Source: an uncultured Pelagibacteraceae bacterium
GTDB lineage: Bacteria > Pseudomonadota > Alphaproteobacteria > Pelagibacterales > Pelagibacteraceae
Direction: 5' to 3'
Assembly: GCA_902626645.1 (NCBI GenBank)
Contig: CACOGC010000007.1
Span: 1 to 43,672, forward strand
Length of the DNA: 43,672 nt
Positions 7,743 through 14,872 of this stretch are shown in pieces. Numbering within the stretch: position 1 is the stretch's first letter; each line of letters begins with the position of its first letter. The notes beneath the pieces were generated by a model. The model made no database searches. It saw only the letters and a program-made list of their open reading frames with translations, and was not told the origin of the DNA. A program made the translations under genes and the position numbers.

Positions 7743-8078
7743 ATGAGTATTTTTTCAGGATATGTTTTTTTAACATTGGGAATTTTGACTGGAATTAGTG
7801 CAAATAGTTTTGCTAAAATTTCTGACGGATTTACAAAATTAAATCCTACAATTGCGTGTTTAGTTTTTATGTGTGTTTGTATGTACTCTTTATCTAAGGC
7901 AATGTCTGTAATTCCTGTTGGTTTTACTTATGCTACTTATGGTGGACTAACTATTACTGCTATCGCTGTTTTTGGTATTATTAAATATAATCAAATGCCA
8001 AATATCTATGGCATCATCGGAATTGCTTTAATTATAATTGGTGTAATTTTATTAAATACCTACGGAAAAACTACTTAG
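7743..8078 (+). CDS. SMR-family-like membrane protein lacking the hallmark glutamate
   Basis: The 111-residue product has four transmembrane helices and the small multidrug resistance layout, with G-F-T-K-L-N-P after helix 1, V-I-P-V-G-F-T-Y-A between helices 2 and 3, and a hydrophobic helix 4. In EmrE-type transporters a glutamate in helix 1 (E14) is essential for proton/substrate exchange. Aligning on the following lysine (K22 in EmrE, K25 here), its position is occupied by glycine 17. The family W-S-G motif is also changed (Y-A-T-Y-G-G). It may have a different coupling mechanism, bind a different partner, or have lost transport. Its end overlaps the convergent HisN-like gene by eight bases. 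Confidence 0.78.
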   Translation: MSIFSGYVFLTLGILTGISANSFAKISDGFTKLNPTIACLVFMCVCMYSLSKAMSVIPVGFTYATYGGLTITAIAVFGIIKYNQMPNIYGIIGIALIIIGVILLNTYGKTT

Positions 8079-8877
8079 TTACTGGTTTAATCATTTTAAG
8101 AATTTTATTATGAATACTTTTATTTGCTGAAGCAATTATATTACCAGCTTTGATTGCATCATTATTTTTCCAAGTACTTACAACCCCGCCAGCTGCTTTA
8201 ATTATTGGTATCAAAGGATGAATATCCCAAATTTTATTTCCACATTGAATTACAACATCCACTTTACCTTCTGCTAAGTGAGAATAACTTAAAGCGTCTG
8301 CGCATGGAAATTGCATTAACTTTAAAATTCGAGGTATTTTTTTTTGTTTATCTAAAGATAGCATTCCATGAAAAGCAGCAGACATTTTTATATTCTTAAA
8401 TAAAATTTTATTATTTACATTTATTTTTCTTTTTTTTCCTTGATCCACAACATAGGCAGCTTTATCTGAGACATTAAAATAATATTTTTTAAGAACTGGA
8501 TAGTTTGCTAATCCAATAACTGGATTGCCTTTGTAATTTAAAGAAACTAAATTACTCCAGGTTGGATTACCTATTACATATGATCTGGTTCCATCTATTG
8601 GATCTATTATCCAAGTAAAATCACTTTTCGTTTTTTTCGAACCGAATTCTTCACCTATAATCTGATGGCCTGGAAATTTTTTATTAATCTCTTTTCTAAT
8701 TAATTTTTCAAATGCCTTGTCTGAGGTTGTAACCGGGTCATACCCTCTTCCTTGAAGTTTATTTGAAATTTTAAAGGTTTTATTTAGTTTAGAGTAATAA
8801 AATTGAGTAAGTTTCTTTGCTAAGTTATTAATAAACTTAGAATACCTTTTAAAATCTGAAGAATTTAATTTAGACAC
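8071..8877 (-). CDS. Inositol-monophosphatase-family phosphatase, likely histidinol phosphatase (HisN)
   Basis: The 268-residue product is a Mg-dependent phosphatase of the IMPase superfamily. Visible are the metal-site motif E76-E77 (I-I-G-E-E-F-G), the signature D92-P-I-D95-G-T-R, and the C-terminal W-D-I-H-P motif with D218. The G-T-R-S-Y-V-I-G-x-P-x-W sequence after the signature resembles HisN-type histidinol-phosphate phosphatases, which dephosphorylate L-histidinol phosphate in histidine synthesis. Other IMPase substrates (inositol phosphate, PAP) remain possible. The hisI gene elsewhere in the window shows the pathway is present. It is convergent with the SMR-like gene (8-base overlap) and divergent from the dioxygenase gene (66-base spacer). 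Confidence 0.82.
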   Translation of the reverse strand: MSKLNSSDFKRYSKFINNLAKKLTQFYYSKLNKTFKISNKLQGRGYDPVTTSDKAFEKLIRKEINKKFPGHQIIGEEFGSKKTKSDFTWIIDPIDGTRSYVIGNPTWSNLVSLNYKGNPVIGLANYPVLKKYYFNVSDKAAYVVDQGKKRKINVNNKILFKNIKMSAAFHGMLSLDKQKKIPRILKLMQFPCADALSYSHLAEGKVDVVIQCGNKIWDIHPLIPIIKAAGGVVSTWKNNDAIKAGNIIASANKSIHNKILKMIKPVTK

Positions 8878-8943
8878 ATGCGACTAATACTATTTAATTT
8901 CTATTGATTAAAGCAAAATTTTAAATAATCCTATGATAATTAT

Positions 8944-10044
8944 ATGAAAATTGAATTATCAAATAATAAAGTATTTTTTGAAAAACAAGGTTCAAAAAAA
9001 GAAATACATCCATTCTGGCTTAGAGAGAGAGTAAATAGCGAAGAATTTTTGGATCAAAAAACTCAACAAAGATTATTTGACCCCACTATGCTTAAAAAAA
9101 ATCCTGAAATTTCAAAAATTAACATTTCAGATAAATTTCTTGAGGTTAGTTTTAAAGATGGGGCTCATGCTAAACTTGTAATAGAAAATATATTAAAAGA
9201 ATTTGAGAAAGATAATGAATTATATCTCTTTAATAAGATAAGTTGGGACTCAAGTTTTCAAAATAAGAACAGATTTAATTTTAGTAAAAACTTTTTTGAA
9301 GAAAAAGTAATGTACGAGTCATTACTAGATTTTTATAAGTATGGATTTGTGATTTTCGAAAATGTTCCAACAGAAAACAATTTTATTGTAAATTTTGCTA
9401 ATTCAATAGGAAGTATTCGTAGAACAAATTTTGGTGAGTTTTTTAATGTAAAATCAAAACCTAACCCAAATGATCTTGCCTATACCTCTTTGCCTTTGGC
9501 ACCCCACACTGATAATCCTTATAGAAAACCAGTTCCATGTATACAATTACTTCATTGTATTCAAAATGAGGTAAAAGGTGGTTTATCAACACTTGTGGAT
9601 GGTCTTGCAGTAACTGAATCTCTAAAAAAAGAACATCCAGATTTTTACAAAATTTTAACTGAGATTAAAGTTAGATTTCAGTTTGTTGATGAAAATGTTG
9701 TTCTAGAAGATTGGGCTGAGATGATCCAGCTTGACGAAAATAATAGATTAAAACAAGTAAGATTTAGTCCAAGATTGGACTTTGTTCCATTAATGGAAAA
9801 AGAAAAGTTAGAATTATATTATTCTGCAAGGAATAAGATTTCAGATATGTACAACTCAGAAAAATTCAGAATTGAGTTTAAATTACGACCTGGAGATCTG
9901 CTTATGATGGACAATCATAGACTTCTTCATGGAAGAACAGAATTCAATGCAAACGATGGCGATCGTTTTTTACAAGGATGTTATATAGATTATGATAGTA
10001 CCGAGGGAAAACTCAAACATTTGAAAAGAAAATTCAATATATAG
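8944..10044 (+). CDS. TauD/gamma-butyrobetaine-hydroxylase-like Fe(II)/2OG dioxygenase
   Basis: The 366-residue product has an N-terminal domain of about 90 residues like the DUF971 part of gamma-butyrobetaine hydroxylases (H-P-F-W-L-R-E-R), though the zinc cysteines usual there are absent. A TauD domain follows. The iron facial triad can be placed at H188 and D190 (A-P-H-T-D-N-P-Y-R) and H329 (R-L-L-H-G-R), with R341 likely binding 2-oxoglutarate. Characterised relatives hydroxylate gamma-butyrobetaine or trimethyllysine. A quaternary-amine substrate would fit the methylamine-type metabolism in the window, but that is inference. The start ATG follows a 66-base divergent spacer. Confidence 0.85.
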   Translation: MKIELSNNKVFFEKQGSKKEIHPFWLRERVNSEEFLDQKTQQRLFDPTMLKKNPEISKINISDKFLEVSFKDGAHAKLVIENILKEFEKDNELYLFNKISWDSSFQNKNRFNFSKNFFEEKVMYESLLDFYKYGFVIFENVPTENNFIVNFANSIGSIRRTNFGEFFNVKSKPNPNDLAYTSLPLAPHTDNPYRKPVPCIQLLHCIQNEVKGGLSTLVDGLAVTESLKKEHPDFYKILTEIKVRFQFVDENVVLEDWAEMIQLDENNRLKQVRFSPRLDFVPLMEKEKLELYYSARNKISDMYNSEKFRIEFKLRPGDLLMMDNHRLLHGRTEFNANDGDRFLQGCYIDYDSTEGKLKHLKRKFNI

Positions 10045-10045
10045 A

Positions 10046-10226
10046 TTATTTGTTAAAACAATTATTGACTAATATTGCCATTAGTATCCAAATTACAAAT
10101 GTTTCCCCATGACTAAATGTGTAATCAGCTCCAGCAAAACCTGCTGCAATATTTATAGCGTAAATTATAATCGTAGAAACTATTAAGCTTACAAGTAAGT
10201 TAATTAATCCTTTTACATATTTCATA
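10046..10226 (-). pseudogene. Small membrane-protein ORF broken by a single-base frameshift
   Basis: On the minus strand an ATG at 10226 opens M-K-Y-V-K-G-L-I and then runs out of frame. If one base is dropped in the A-run at about 10200, the frame continues as a hydrophobic sequence (L-L-V-S-L-I-V-S-T-I-I-I-Y-A-I-N, then F-V-I-W-I-L-M-A-I-L-V) to a TAA at 10046, giving about 59 residues with two membrane helices. Without the correction the ATG frame ends at about residue 33. The long continuous hydrophobic frame argues for a real small membrane protein that is either a fresh pseudogene or carries a sequencing or assembly indel. I do not recognise the family. Confidence 0.4.
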
Positions 10227-10320
10227 ATGAAACAATATAGATATTAAATCTCAAAGCAATTTTTAATTTTCTATTTCTAAGTGAAGTTTTTTTAAGATGT
10301 GCGAAGAATAATAAATAGTT

Positions 10321-10379
10321 AGGTTGTATTCAAGAAATATATTTGATTAATTTATAAATAAATATCTTGAATACAACCT
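10321..10379. repeat. 15-bp perfect inverted repeat with 29-base spacer
   Basis: AGGTTGTATTCAAGA at 10321-10335 is exactly reverse-complemented at 10365-10379. The AT-rich spacer is 29 bases long. There is no T-run after it on either strand, so it is not an obvious intrinsic terminator. It may be a long-stem RNA hairpin or a protein-binding site. It precedes the Shine-Dalgarno/tiny-ORF element by 22 bases and belongs to the unusually long structured gap described here. Confidence 0.75.
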
Positions 10380-10416
10380 TGCTGAAATTTATCTTCTAAT
10401 TAAGGAGGTAGTTTTA

Positions 10417-10443
10417 ATGAATCAAATGCCACCTGACACTTAG
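10417..10443 (+). CDS. Eight-codon ORF with an ideal Shine-Dalgarno
   Basis: AAGGAGG (10402-10408) lies eight bases before an ATG that reads M-N-Q-M-P-P-D-T and then TAG. Such a complete Shine-Dalgarno at ideal spacing stands out against the weak or absent ones before most genes here. The adjacent M-P-P-D segment could slow ribosomes through its Pro-Pro pair, as in leader peptides, but no downstream gene on this strand follows within the gap. It may be a regulatory peptide, a decoy ribosome-binding site inside a small RNA, or chance. Confidence 0.3.
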   Translation: MNQMPPDT

Positions 10444-10483
10444 CTGGGTAGCTTTATATTTCATAAAAACAAAAACATAAAAC

Positions 10484-10568
10484 TTAAAGTCCATTCGGAC
10501 TTAAATGCCACAAAGGCGACTTAAGGGAGCTCTTTTGGCTGGAGAGCAAAAGGGCGACCCCCTTAAGT
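10484..10568 (+). ncRNA. Candidate structured RNA: chain of hairpins
   Basis: Two stems can be drawn. The first pairs TTAAAGTCC (10484-10492) with GGACTTAAA (10497-10505) around a 4-base loop, with one mismatch. The second pairs ACTTAAGGG (10519-10527) with CCCTTAAGT (10560-10568) perfectly and contains an inner stem GCTCTTTT (10529-10536) with AAAAGGGC (10548-10555, one G-U). These sequences are much richer in G and C than the surroundings. An A/T tract with six T residues follows at 10582-10587, so the last hairpin could also end a plus-strand transcript. The strand is inferred from the neighbouring Shine-Dalgarno. No known RNA family was recognised. Confidence 0.4.
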
Positions 10569-10577
10569 AAATTAAAT

Positions 10578-11285
10578 TTAATTTTTTAAGAGTAAGCAGA
10601 TTAATTTATCTTTAAAGTTTAGTCTTTTCCTATAATTCCTATTTATTTCACTTATTCCTTTTAAAATTTCTGTATTACTTAAATTCAATAAAGTTGAAAT
10701 ATATCTATTTTTAATCATTTCTACGTATTTCTGTCTCGATATCTTTACTTTAAAAGAAAACGTTTTTGAAAGACCTCCAGGATATAAATCATTTATTAAT
10801 CTTAGTATTTTTTGATCTCTTTTAAGTGATTTATTCAATTTTTTTTTCATTTTTACAAAAGTTGGAATTTCATTTTTAGACGTGGCTAATGTAAATATTG
10901 CTATCCGACCACCAGAATTGAGGCAATTCTTGCTTAGTGAAAGTAGTTTTTTTATTTCTTTAAGTGATAAAAAATGAATTGTTTGTTTAAGTAAAATTAG
11001 GTCAAATTTTTTTCTATTCCTCTTTAAGAAACTTATTGCATCTGTTTTATAAAAAATAATTCTTTTGTCTCGGTCTTTGTGCTGCTCAATATCAATACCT
11101 GTTGGCTTTTTAATTAATCTAAGCTTAGATGTAATGTTTCCTAATATCTTTCCTCTACCACAACCAATATCTAAAATACTTGAATTCTTATCTAATTTGA
11201 TGTGTCTTATTAAAAAATTATTAAAAGCGCTGATATAATCTTTTGAGGAAAGCCAAGTTTTATTATCCCAATTCTTTAATGACAC
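10578..11285 (-). CDS. SAM-dependent class I methyltransferase
   Basis: The 235-residue product has the Rossmann methyltransferase core. Motif I is L-D-I-G-C-G-R-G-K (residues about 38-46), an acidic residue after the second strand follows (G-I-D-I-E), and motif IV-like F-D-L-I-L-L-K-Q-T-I-H-F comes later. The C-terminal third is Lys/Asn-rich and may determine the substrate; no acceptor can be assigned. Its start overlaps the end of the DUF4396 gene by about ten bases, so the two are probably co-transcribed. The gene ends directly against the structured intergenic region. Confidence 0.8.
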   Translation of the reverse strand: MSLKNWDNKTWLSSKDYISAFNNFLIRHIKLDKNSSILDIGCGRGKILGNITSKLRLIKKPTGIDIEQHKDRDKRIIFYKTDAISFLKRNRKKFDLILLKQTIHFLSLKEIKKLLSLSKNCLNSGGRIAIFTLATSKNEIPTFVKMKKKLNKSLKRDQKILRLINDLYPGGLSKTFSFKVKISRQKYVEMIKNRYISTLLNLSNTEILKGISEINRNYRKRLNFKDKLICLLLKN

Positions 11286-11713
11286 GCAATATTAAATTTT
11301 TTTAATCGCCAATAATTGTAAGGCCAAGGAGTTAAAAAACCAACCAATAGCATAATTGGTATCACCCACCATGTTAAGATTGCACCACCAGTTAAAAAAT
11401 AATCAGTCAAGTTCATTGCTATTTCCATACTGATCATTGATATAAAACTCATACCCATTGCAGTTTTAAGTGCATTCCTAAAAGAAAACTTTTGTCTCAT
11501 GAGAATAATTGTTTCAAGAATTATACTTGTAATAAGTCCATTTATGATTGCTAAAGTCATTATCGCAAATACAGCAAAAGGTATTTTAGTTAATTGAAAA
11601 AATAAAATAGTTCCAAAGTCACCAATTGCACAACCTAATAAACACCAAGCAGTATTTTTAGCACTTTGATTCCATGTGTTTTTACATGACCAGTCAAATG
11701 TAGTGGTTTCCAT
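11276..11713 (-). CDS. DUF4396 membrane protein
   Basis: The 145-residue product has about four membrane helices and matches the DUF4396 pattern. It has N-T-A-W-C-L-L-G-C-A-I-G-D-F-G near residues 19-33, S-M-E-I-A-M-N-L-T-D-Y in the middle and P-Y-N-Y-W-R-L-K-K at the C-terminus ending C-H. The conserved Cys, His and Asp residues suggest metal binding in the membrane, but no function is established that I know of. Only 22 bases separate its ATG from the divergent persulfide dioxygenase start, so promoters must overlap. Confidence 0.8.
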   Translation of the reverse strand: METTTFDWSCKNTWNQSAKNTAWCLLGCAIGDFGTILFFQLTKIPFAVFAIMTLAIINGLITSIILETIILMRQKFSFRNALKTAMGMSFISMISMEIAMNLTDYFLTGGAILTWWVIPIMLLVGFLTPWPYNYWRLKKFNIACH

Positions 11714-11735
11714 ATATATATGATAATATTTAGTT

Positions 11736-12416
11736 ATGATTTTTAAACAAGTTTTTGATCAAAAATCTAGCACTTACACTTACTTAATTGCCTCATCTGA
11801 AGGAAGAGAAGCTCTTATTATTGATCCTGTTTTAGAAAATGTTGATAGTTACATAAAATTATTAAGTGAACTTAATTTAAAATTAGTAAAAGTAATAGAT
11901 ACTCATATTCACGCTGATCATGTAACAGCAGCAGCAAAGTTAAAAGATATAACTCAGTGTTCTACAATCATGGGTGAACATACTCCAGCTGAGACTGTCG
12001 AAATAAAAGTAAAAGATGATGAATATATAAATTTAGATAATCTAAAAATAAGAGCTATGTACACTCCCGGGCACACTTCTGATAGTTATAGTTTTCTCAT
12101 GGACAATTATCTTTTTTCTGGAGACACTTTGTTAATTAACGGAACTGGTAGGACAGATTTTCAAAATGGTAATGCAAAGGATGCTTATAATTCAATATTT
12201 AATAAGCTGTTAAAGTTACCAGAGGATACACTATTATATCCTGCTCACGATTATAAAGGCGAAAAAGTTAGCACAATTGGAAAAGAGAAAAAGTTTAACC
12301 CAAGGCTACAAGTCAGTAGTGTTGACGAATACATCGATATTATGAGTAACTTAAATTTAAAAAAGCCAGTTGAGATAGATACTAATGTTTCTAAAAATAT
12401 TAAGTTGGGCGCTTAA
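11736..12416 (+). CDS. Persulfide dioxygenase (ETHE1-like metallo-beta-lactamase fold)
   Basis: This enzyme oxidises glutathione persulfide to sulfite and glutathione in sulfide detoxification. The 226-residue product begins I-F-K-Q-V-F-D-x-x-S-S-T-Y-T-Y-L as in ETHE1. It carries T-H57-I-H59-A-D61-H62, H113 (P-G-H-T-S), D130 (F-S-G-D-T-L-L-I) and the family stretch G-T-G-R-T-D-F-Q-N-G-N. The single-iron site is H57, H113, D130 as in relatives, and Y-P-A-H-D-Y-K-G supplies a further conserved His. It lies near cysE/cysK in the same window, consistent with active reduced-sulfur metabolism. Downstream a thioredoxin gene converges with one base between stops. Confidence 0.9.
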   Translation: MIFKQVFDQKSSTYTYLIASSEGREALIIDPVLENVDSYIKLLSELNLKLVKVIDTHIHADHVTAAAKLKDITQCSTIMGEHTPAETVEIKVKDDEYINLDNLKIRAMYTPGHTSDSYSFLMDNYLFSGDTLLINGTGRTDFQNGNAKDAYNSIFNKLLKLPEDTLLYPAHDYKGEKVSTIGKEKKFNPRLQVSSVDEYIDIMSNLNLKKPVEIDTNVSKNIKLGA

Positions 12417-12417
12417 T

Positions 12418-12786
12418 TTAAATTGAAGATTTTATTACTTCGTAAATTTTGTCTTTTTTAGTTACTCCAATACTTCTGTGAACTTCTTTATTATCTTTAA
12501 ATATTAATAAAGTAGTTTGGTACTGAACTTTAAGAAAGTCAGCAATATCTCTATTCGTAACTTCAAATGAGAAGTATTCAACATTTTTAAATTCATCTTT
12601 TAATTTGTTTAAGGCTTTCATCTGGCTAGCACAAGAAGTACAATATTTAATCCAAGAATTTATTACAACTACTTTACCTTCTGATTGAGCTTTGTTGAAT
12701 AAATCTTTATCAAAAGTTGTTTTCTTCTCTAAAGCATTTGCACTAAATGCAAAAATACAAAATATAGTTACTAATAATTTTTTCAT
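12418..12786 (-). CDS. Periplasmic thioredoxin-like protein
   Basis: The 122-residue product has a signal peptide (about residues 1-18, ending S-A-N-A) and a thioredoxin fold with the redox motif W-I-K-Y-C49-T-S-C52. The usual cis-proline loop is replaced (Y-Q-T-T-L rather than x-x-P-T), which is unusual and may alter redox chemistry. The fold otherwise fits: strand K-V-V-V-I-N-S-W before the motif, helix after, then T-L-L-I-F-K-D-N-K. Likely a thiol reductant or disulfide handler in the periplasm. It lies six bases downstream of azlD on the same strand. Confidence 0.8.
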   Translation of the reverse strand: MKKLLVTIFCIFAFSANALEKKTTFDKDLFNKAQSEGKVVVINSWIKYCTSCASQMKALNKLKDEFKNVEYFSFEVTNRDIADFLKVQYQTTLLIFKDNKEVHRSIGVTKKDKIYEVIKSSI

Positions 12787-12792
12787 GAAATC

Positions 12793-13107
12793 TTATACTA
12801 CAAATATTAAAAACCAATAAGAAGCTAAACCTGAAAATATTGTCGCAATTATACTTCTAGAGAAAATACCAATAATCATTGCAATTATTGCTGCTAATAT
12901 CTTGGGGTTATCATCTATTTCAAATAAGCCTTTATCATTAATGAAAATTGCAGGAAAAATTATTGCTGGAAATATTGCTGAAGGTACAAATGATAGTACC
13001 TCTCTAATTCTATCATTAAACATCTCCTTTTTAATTAAAGCTATCATAGAAAATCTTGTGAAATAAGTTATTAACCCACAATATAAAATTAATGCCCAAT
13101 TACTCAT
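12793..13107 (-). CDS. azlD: AzlD-family branched-chain amino acid exporter small subunit
   Basis: The 104-residue product has about four membrane helices and the AzlD pattern: a helix starting A-L-I-L-Y-C-G-L-I-T-Y-F-T-R-F, then L-S-F-V-P-S-A-I-F-P-A-I-I-F-P near the middle, and a C-terminal helix pair with I-I-A-M-I-I-G-I-F-S-R-S. AzlC and AzlD together export branched-chain amino acids (known for Bacillus AzlCD and Corynebacterium BrnFE). The gene overlaps azlC by eight bases, supporting a two-subunit transporter. Confidence 0.88.
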   Translation of the reverse strand: MSNWALILYCGLITYFTRFSMIALIKKEMFNDRIREVLSFVPSAIFPAIIFPAIFINDKGLFEIDDNPKILAAIIAMIIGIFSRSIIATIFSGLASYWFLIFVV

Positions 13108-13792
13108 TTTTTTTCATTTTTGTAGTTAGTATCATTGCTGTAATTAATCCTGCTAAAGCAGCCACAATTACATATGCTTTGAAAGGAATATAATTGTAAC
13201 CTAGTGTAGCTACTAAACCTGAAACTATTATTACAATCACATTTATAAATTTTCTAAAGTCATTAACTAATAAAGCCAGAAATGTAAGAGGAACAGCAAA
13301 ACTTAATCCTAATTTTTCTGGAATTGCCGCTCCTAATATAATTCCTAATAAGGTAGTTGACTGCCAAATTACCCAACAGGTAGCACCACCACCAACTAAA
13401 TGAAAATATCTATTACTATCTTTATTTTTTTTTAAGTAATCATTTGATATTGCAAATGCCTGATCAATTAAAAAATAGGAAATAATAATTTTCCAAACTA
13501 GTTTAAGATCCGATAAATGCTCTGAGACTACAGCACCATAAAGTAGATGACGAGAATTGACAGCCCCTACAGAGCTTATAATTACAAGTGATGAAGCACC
13601 ACCTGAAAATAATTGTAAAAGAACTATTTGCGATGCACCACCAAAAATTATTAAAGACATCGCCATTGTCTCTACAGGACTAAATCCAATATCGATTGCT
13701 AAGACACCAAAGATTAAACCAAATGGAACTACCGGTATCATTAACGGACTTACATCAACAATTCCTTTTAAGAAAACTTTATAATTAGTCAT
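13100..13792 (-). CDS. azlC: AzlC-family branched-chain amino acid exporter large subunit
   Basis: The 230-residue product is a polytopic membrane protein with family hallmarks: P-L-M-I-P-V-V-P-F-G-L-I-F-G near the N-terminus, F-G-G-A-S-Q-I-V-L-L-Q-L-F at about residues 50-62, and N-S-R-H-L-L-Y-G-A around residue 80. Its partner azlD overlaps its 3' end. Likely exports branched-chain or related amino acids to relieve imbalance. The start ATG is 21 bases after the stop of the iron-transport ATPase gene, so this cluster may continue the iron operon by read-through. Confidence 0.9.
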   Translation of the reverse strand: MTNYKVFLKGIVDVSPLMIPVVPFGLIFGVLAIDIGFSPVETMAMSLIIFGGASQIVLLQLFSGGASSLVIISSVGAVNSRHLLYGAVVSEHLSDLKLVWKIIISYFLIDQAFAISNDYLKKNKDSNRYFHLVGGGATCWVIWQSTTLLGIILGAAIPEKLGLSFAVPLTFLALLVNDFRKFINVIVIIVSGLVATLGYNYIPFKAYVIVAALAGLITAMILTTKMKKNE

Positions 13793-13813
13793 TTAATTGA
13801 AGATTTATTTCTA

Positions 13814-14872
13814 TTAAAAGCAAACTATATGTTCAAGCTCTATTGGTCTTTTTATGCCAAATTTTTCATTGACTTCGTGTTGCTCCCAATGATGACTGTG
13901 AACCGCAACTGGTATCAACCTATTACTTGGCGTTTTTAATGTATAAATGAAGTTTGTTCCTCTAAATTTTCTGTCCACAACCTCTAACTTTAAATTACTA
14001 TCATCGTCATGTTCTAGATCTTCTGGCTGAAGTAGTAATTTTACATTAGAACCTGTTGGGTAATGCTTAATAAATTTACCCTTAATAATACCTAGATCGT
14101 CATTTTCTAGAGAATTTCCACCTGTAACTTTCGCAGGTAATAATATCCCCCTGTTGAGAAAATTGACAACCTCAACTGAATTTGGAAAATGGTAAACATT
14201 ATATGGATCATCAAATTGCTTTACTTCATTATCTAAAACAAGTGCACATTTGCTACCAAGATAAAAAGCCTCATATGAGTCATGAGTAACTACTATTGTT
14301 GTAATTTTATTTTTATTTAACAATTGTTTTAAAGCTACCTGAATATCTTCCTTAAAACTTTGATCTACATTTGATAGAGGCTCATCAAGTAATAAAAGGT
14401 CTGGTTGTGAAATAAGAGATCTAGCTAGAGATGCTCTTTGTGCTTCACCGGCACTGATTTGGTGCGGATATTTACTTAAAATATCCTCAATATTTAAGAT
14501 CTTTATTATCTCTTTAGAATTTATATTTTTATCTGTAGAAGAATTTTTTTTAATACCAAGGTGAATATTCTTATCTACTGAATAATGAGGAAATAAAGAA
14601 TTTTCTTGAAAAGATAAAGCTATATTTCTTTTTTCTGGTTCAATATGAATTTTATTAGATGAAATAACTTTATCCTTTAAAATAATTTCACCTTTATTAA
14701 TTTTTTCAAGACCAGCTATTGTTCTTAACATTGTCGTTTTTCCAATGCCAGAGGGTCCAAGGATACATATGGTATCTCCTTCGTTTTTAATAGAAATATT
14801 TACGTCATTTACTTTATTCTTTCCACCTATAGCAAAAGTAACATCTTTAATTTCAAAAAAGTTTTTACTCAT
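13814..14872 (-). CDS. fbpC: Ferric iron ABC transporter ATP-binding protein (FbpC-type)
   Basis: The 352-residue product powers iron uptake. The ABC domain has Walker A G-P-S-G-I-G-K-T-T (about residues 39-47), a Q-loop F-Q-E-N-S-L-F-P, the signature S140-A-G-E-A-Q-R and Walker B L-L-L-L-D163-E164-P. The signature reads SAGE rather than SGGQ, a mild change common in this subfamily. A C-terminal TOBE-like regulatory domain of about 120 residues follows (L-L-L-Q-P-E-D-L onwards). The gene overlaps the permease by eight bases. Confidence 0.9.
   Translation of the reverse strand: MSKNFFEIKDVTFAIGGKNKVNDVNISIKNEGDTICILGPSGIGKTTMLRTIAGLEKINKGEIILKDKVISSNKIHIEPEKRNIALSFQENSLFPHYSVDKNIHLGIKKNSSTDKNINSKEIIKILNIEDILSKYPHQISAGEAQRASLARSLISQPDLLLLDEPLSNVDQSFKEDIQVALKQLLNKNKITTIVVTHDSYEAFYLGSKCALVLDNEVKQFDDPYNVYHFPNSVEVVNFLNRGILLPAKVTGGNSLENDDLGIIKGKFIKHYPTGSNVKLLLQPEDLEHDDDSNLKLEVVDRKFRGTNFIYTLKTPSNRLIPVAVHSHHWEQHEVNEKFGIKRPIELEHIVCF

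Noticed and set aside
10321..10568. Known RNA classes (tmRNA, 6S, SRP RNA, RNase P RNA, SAM or glycine riboswitch)
   Set aside because: None of the conserved motifs I know for these was found. There is no downstream co-directional gene close enough for a riboswitch to control.
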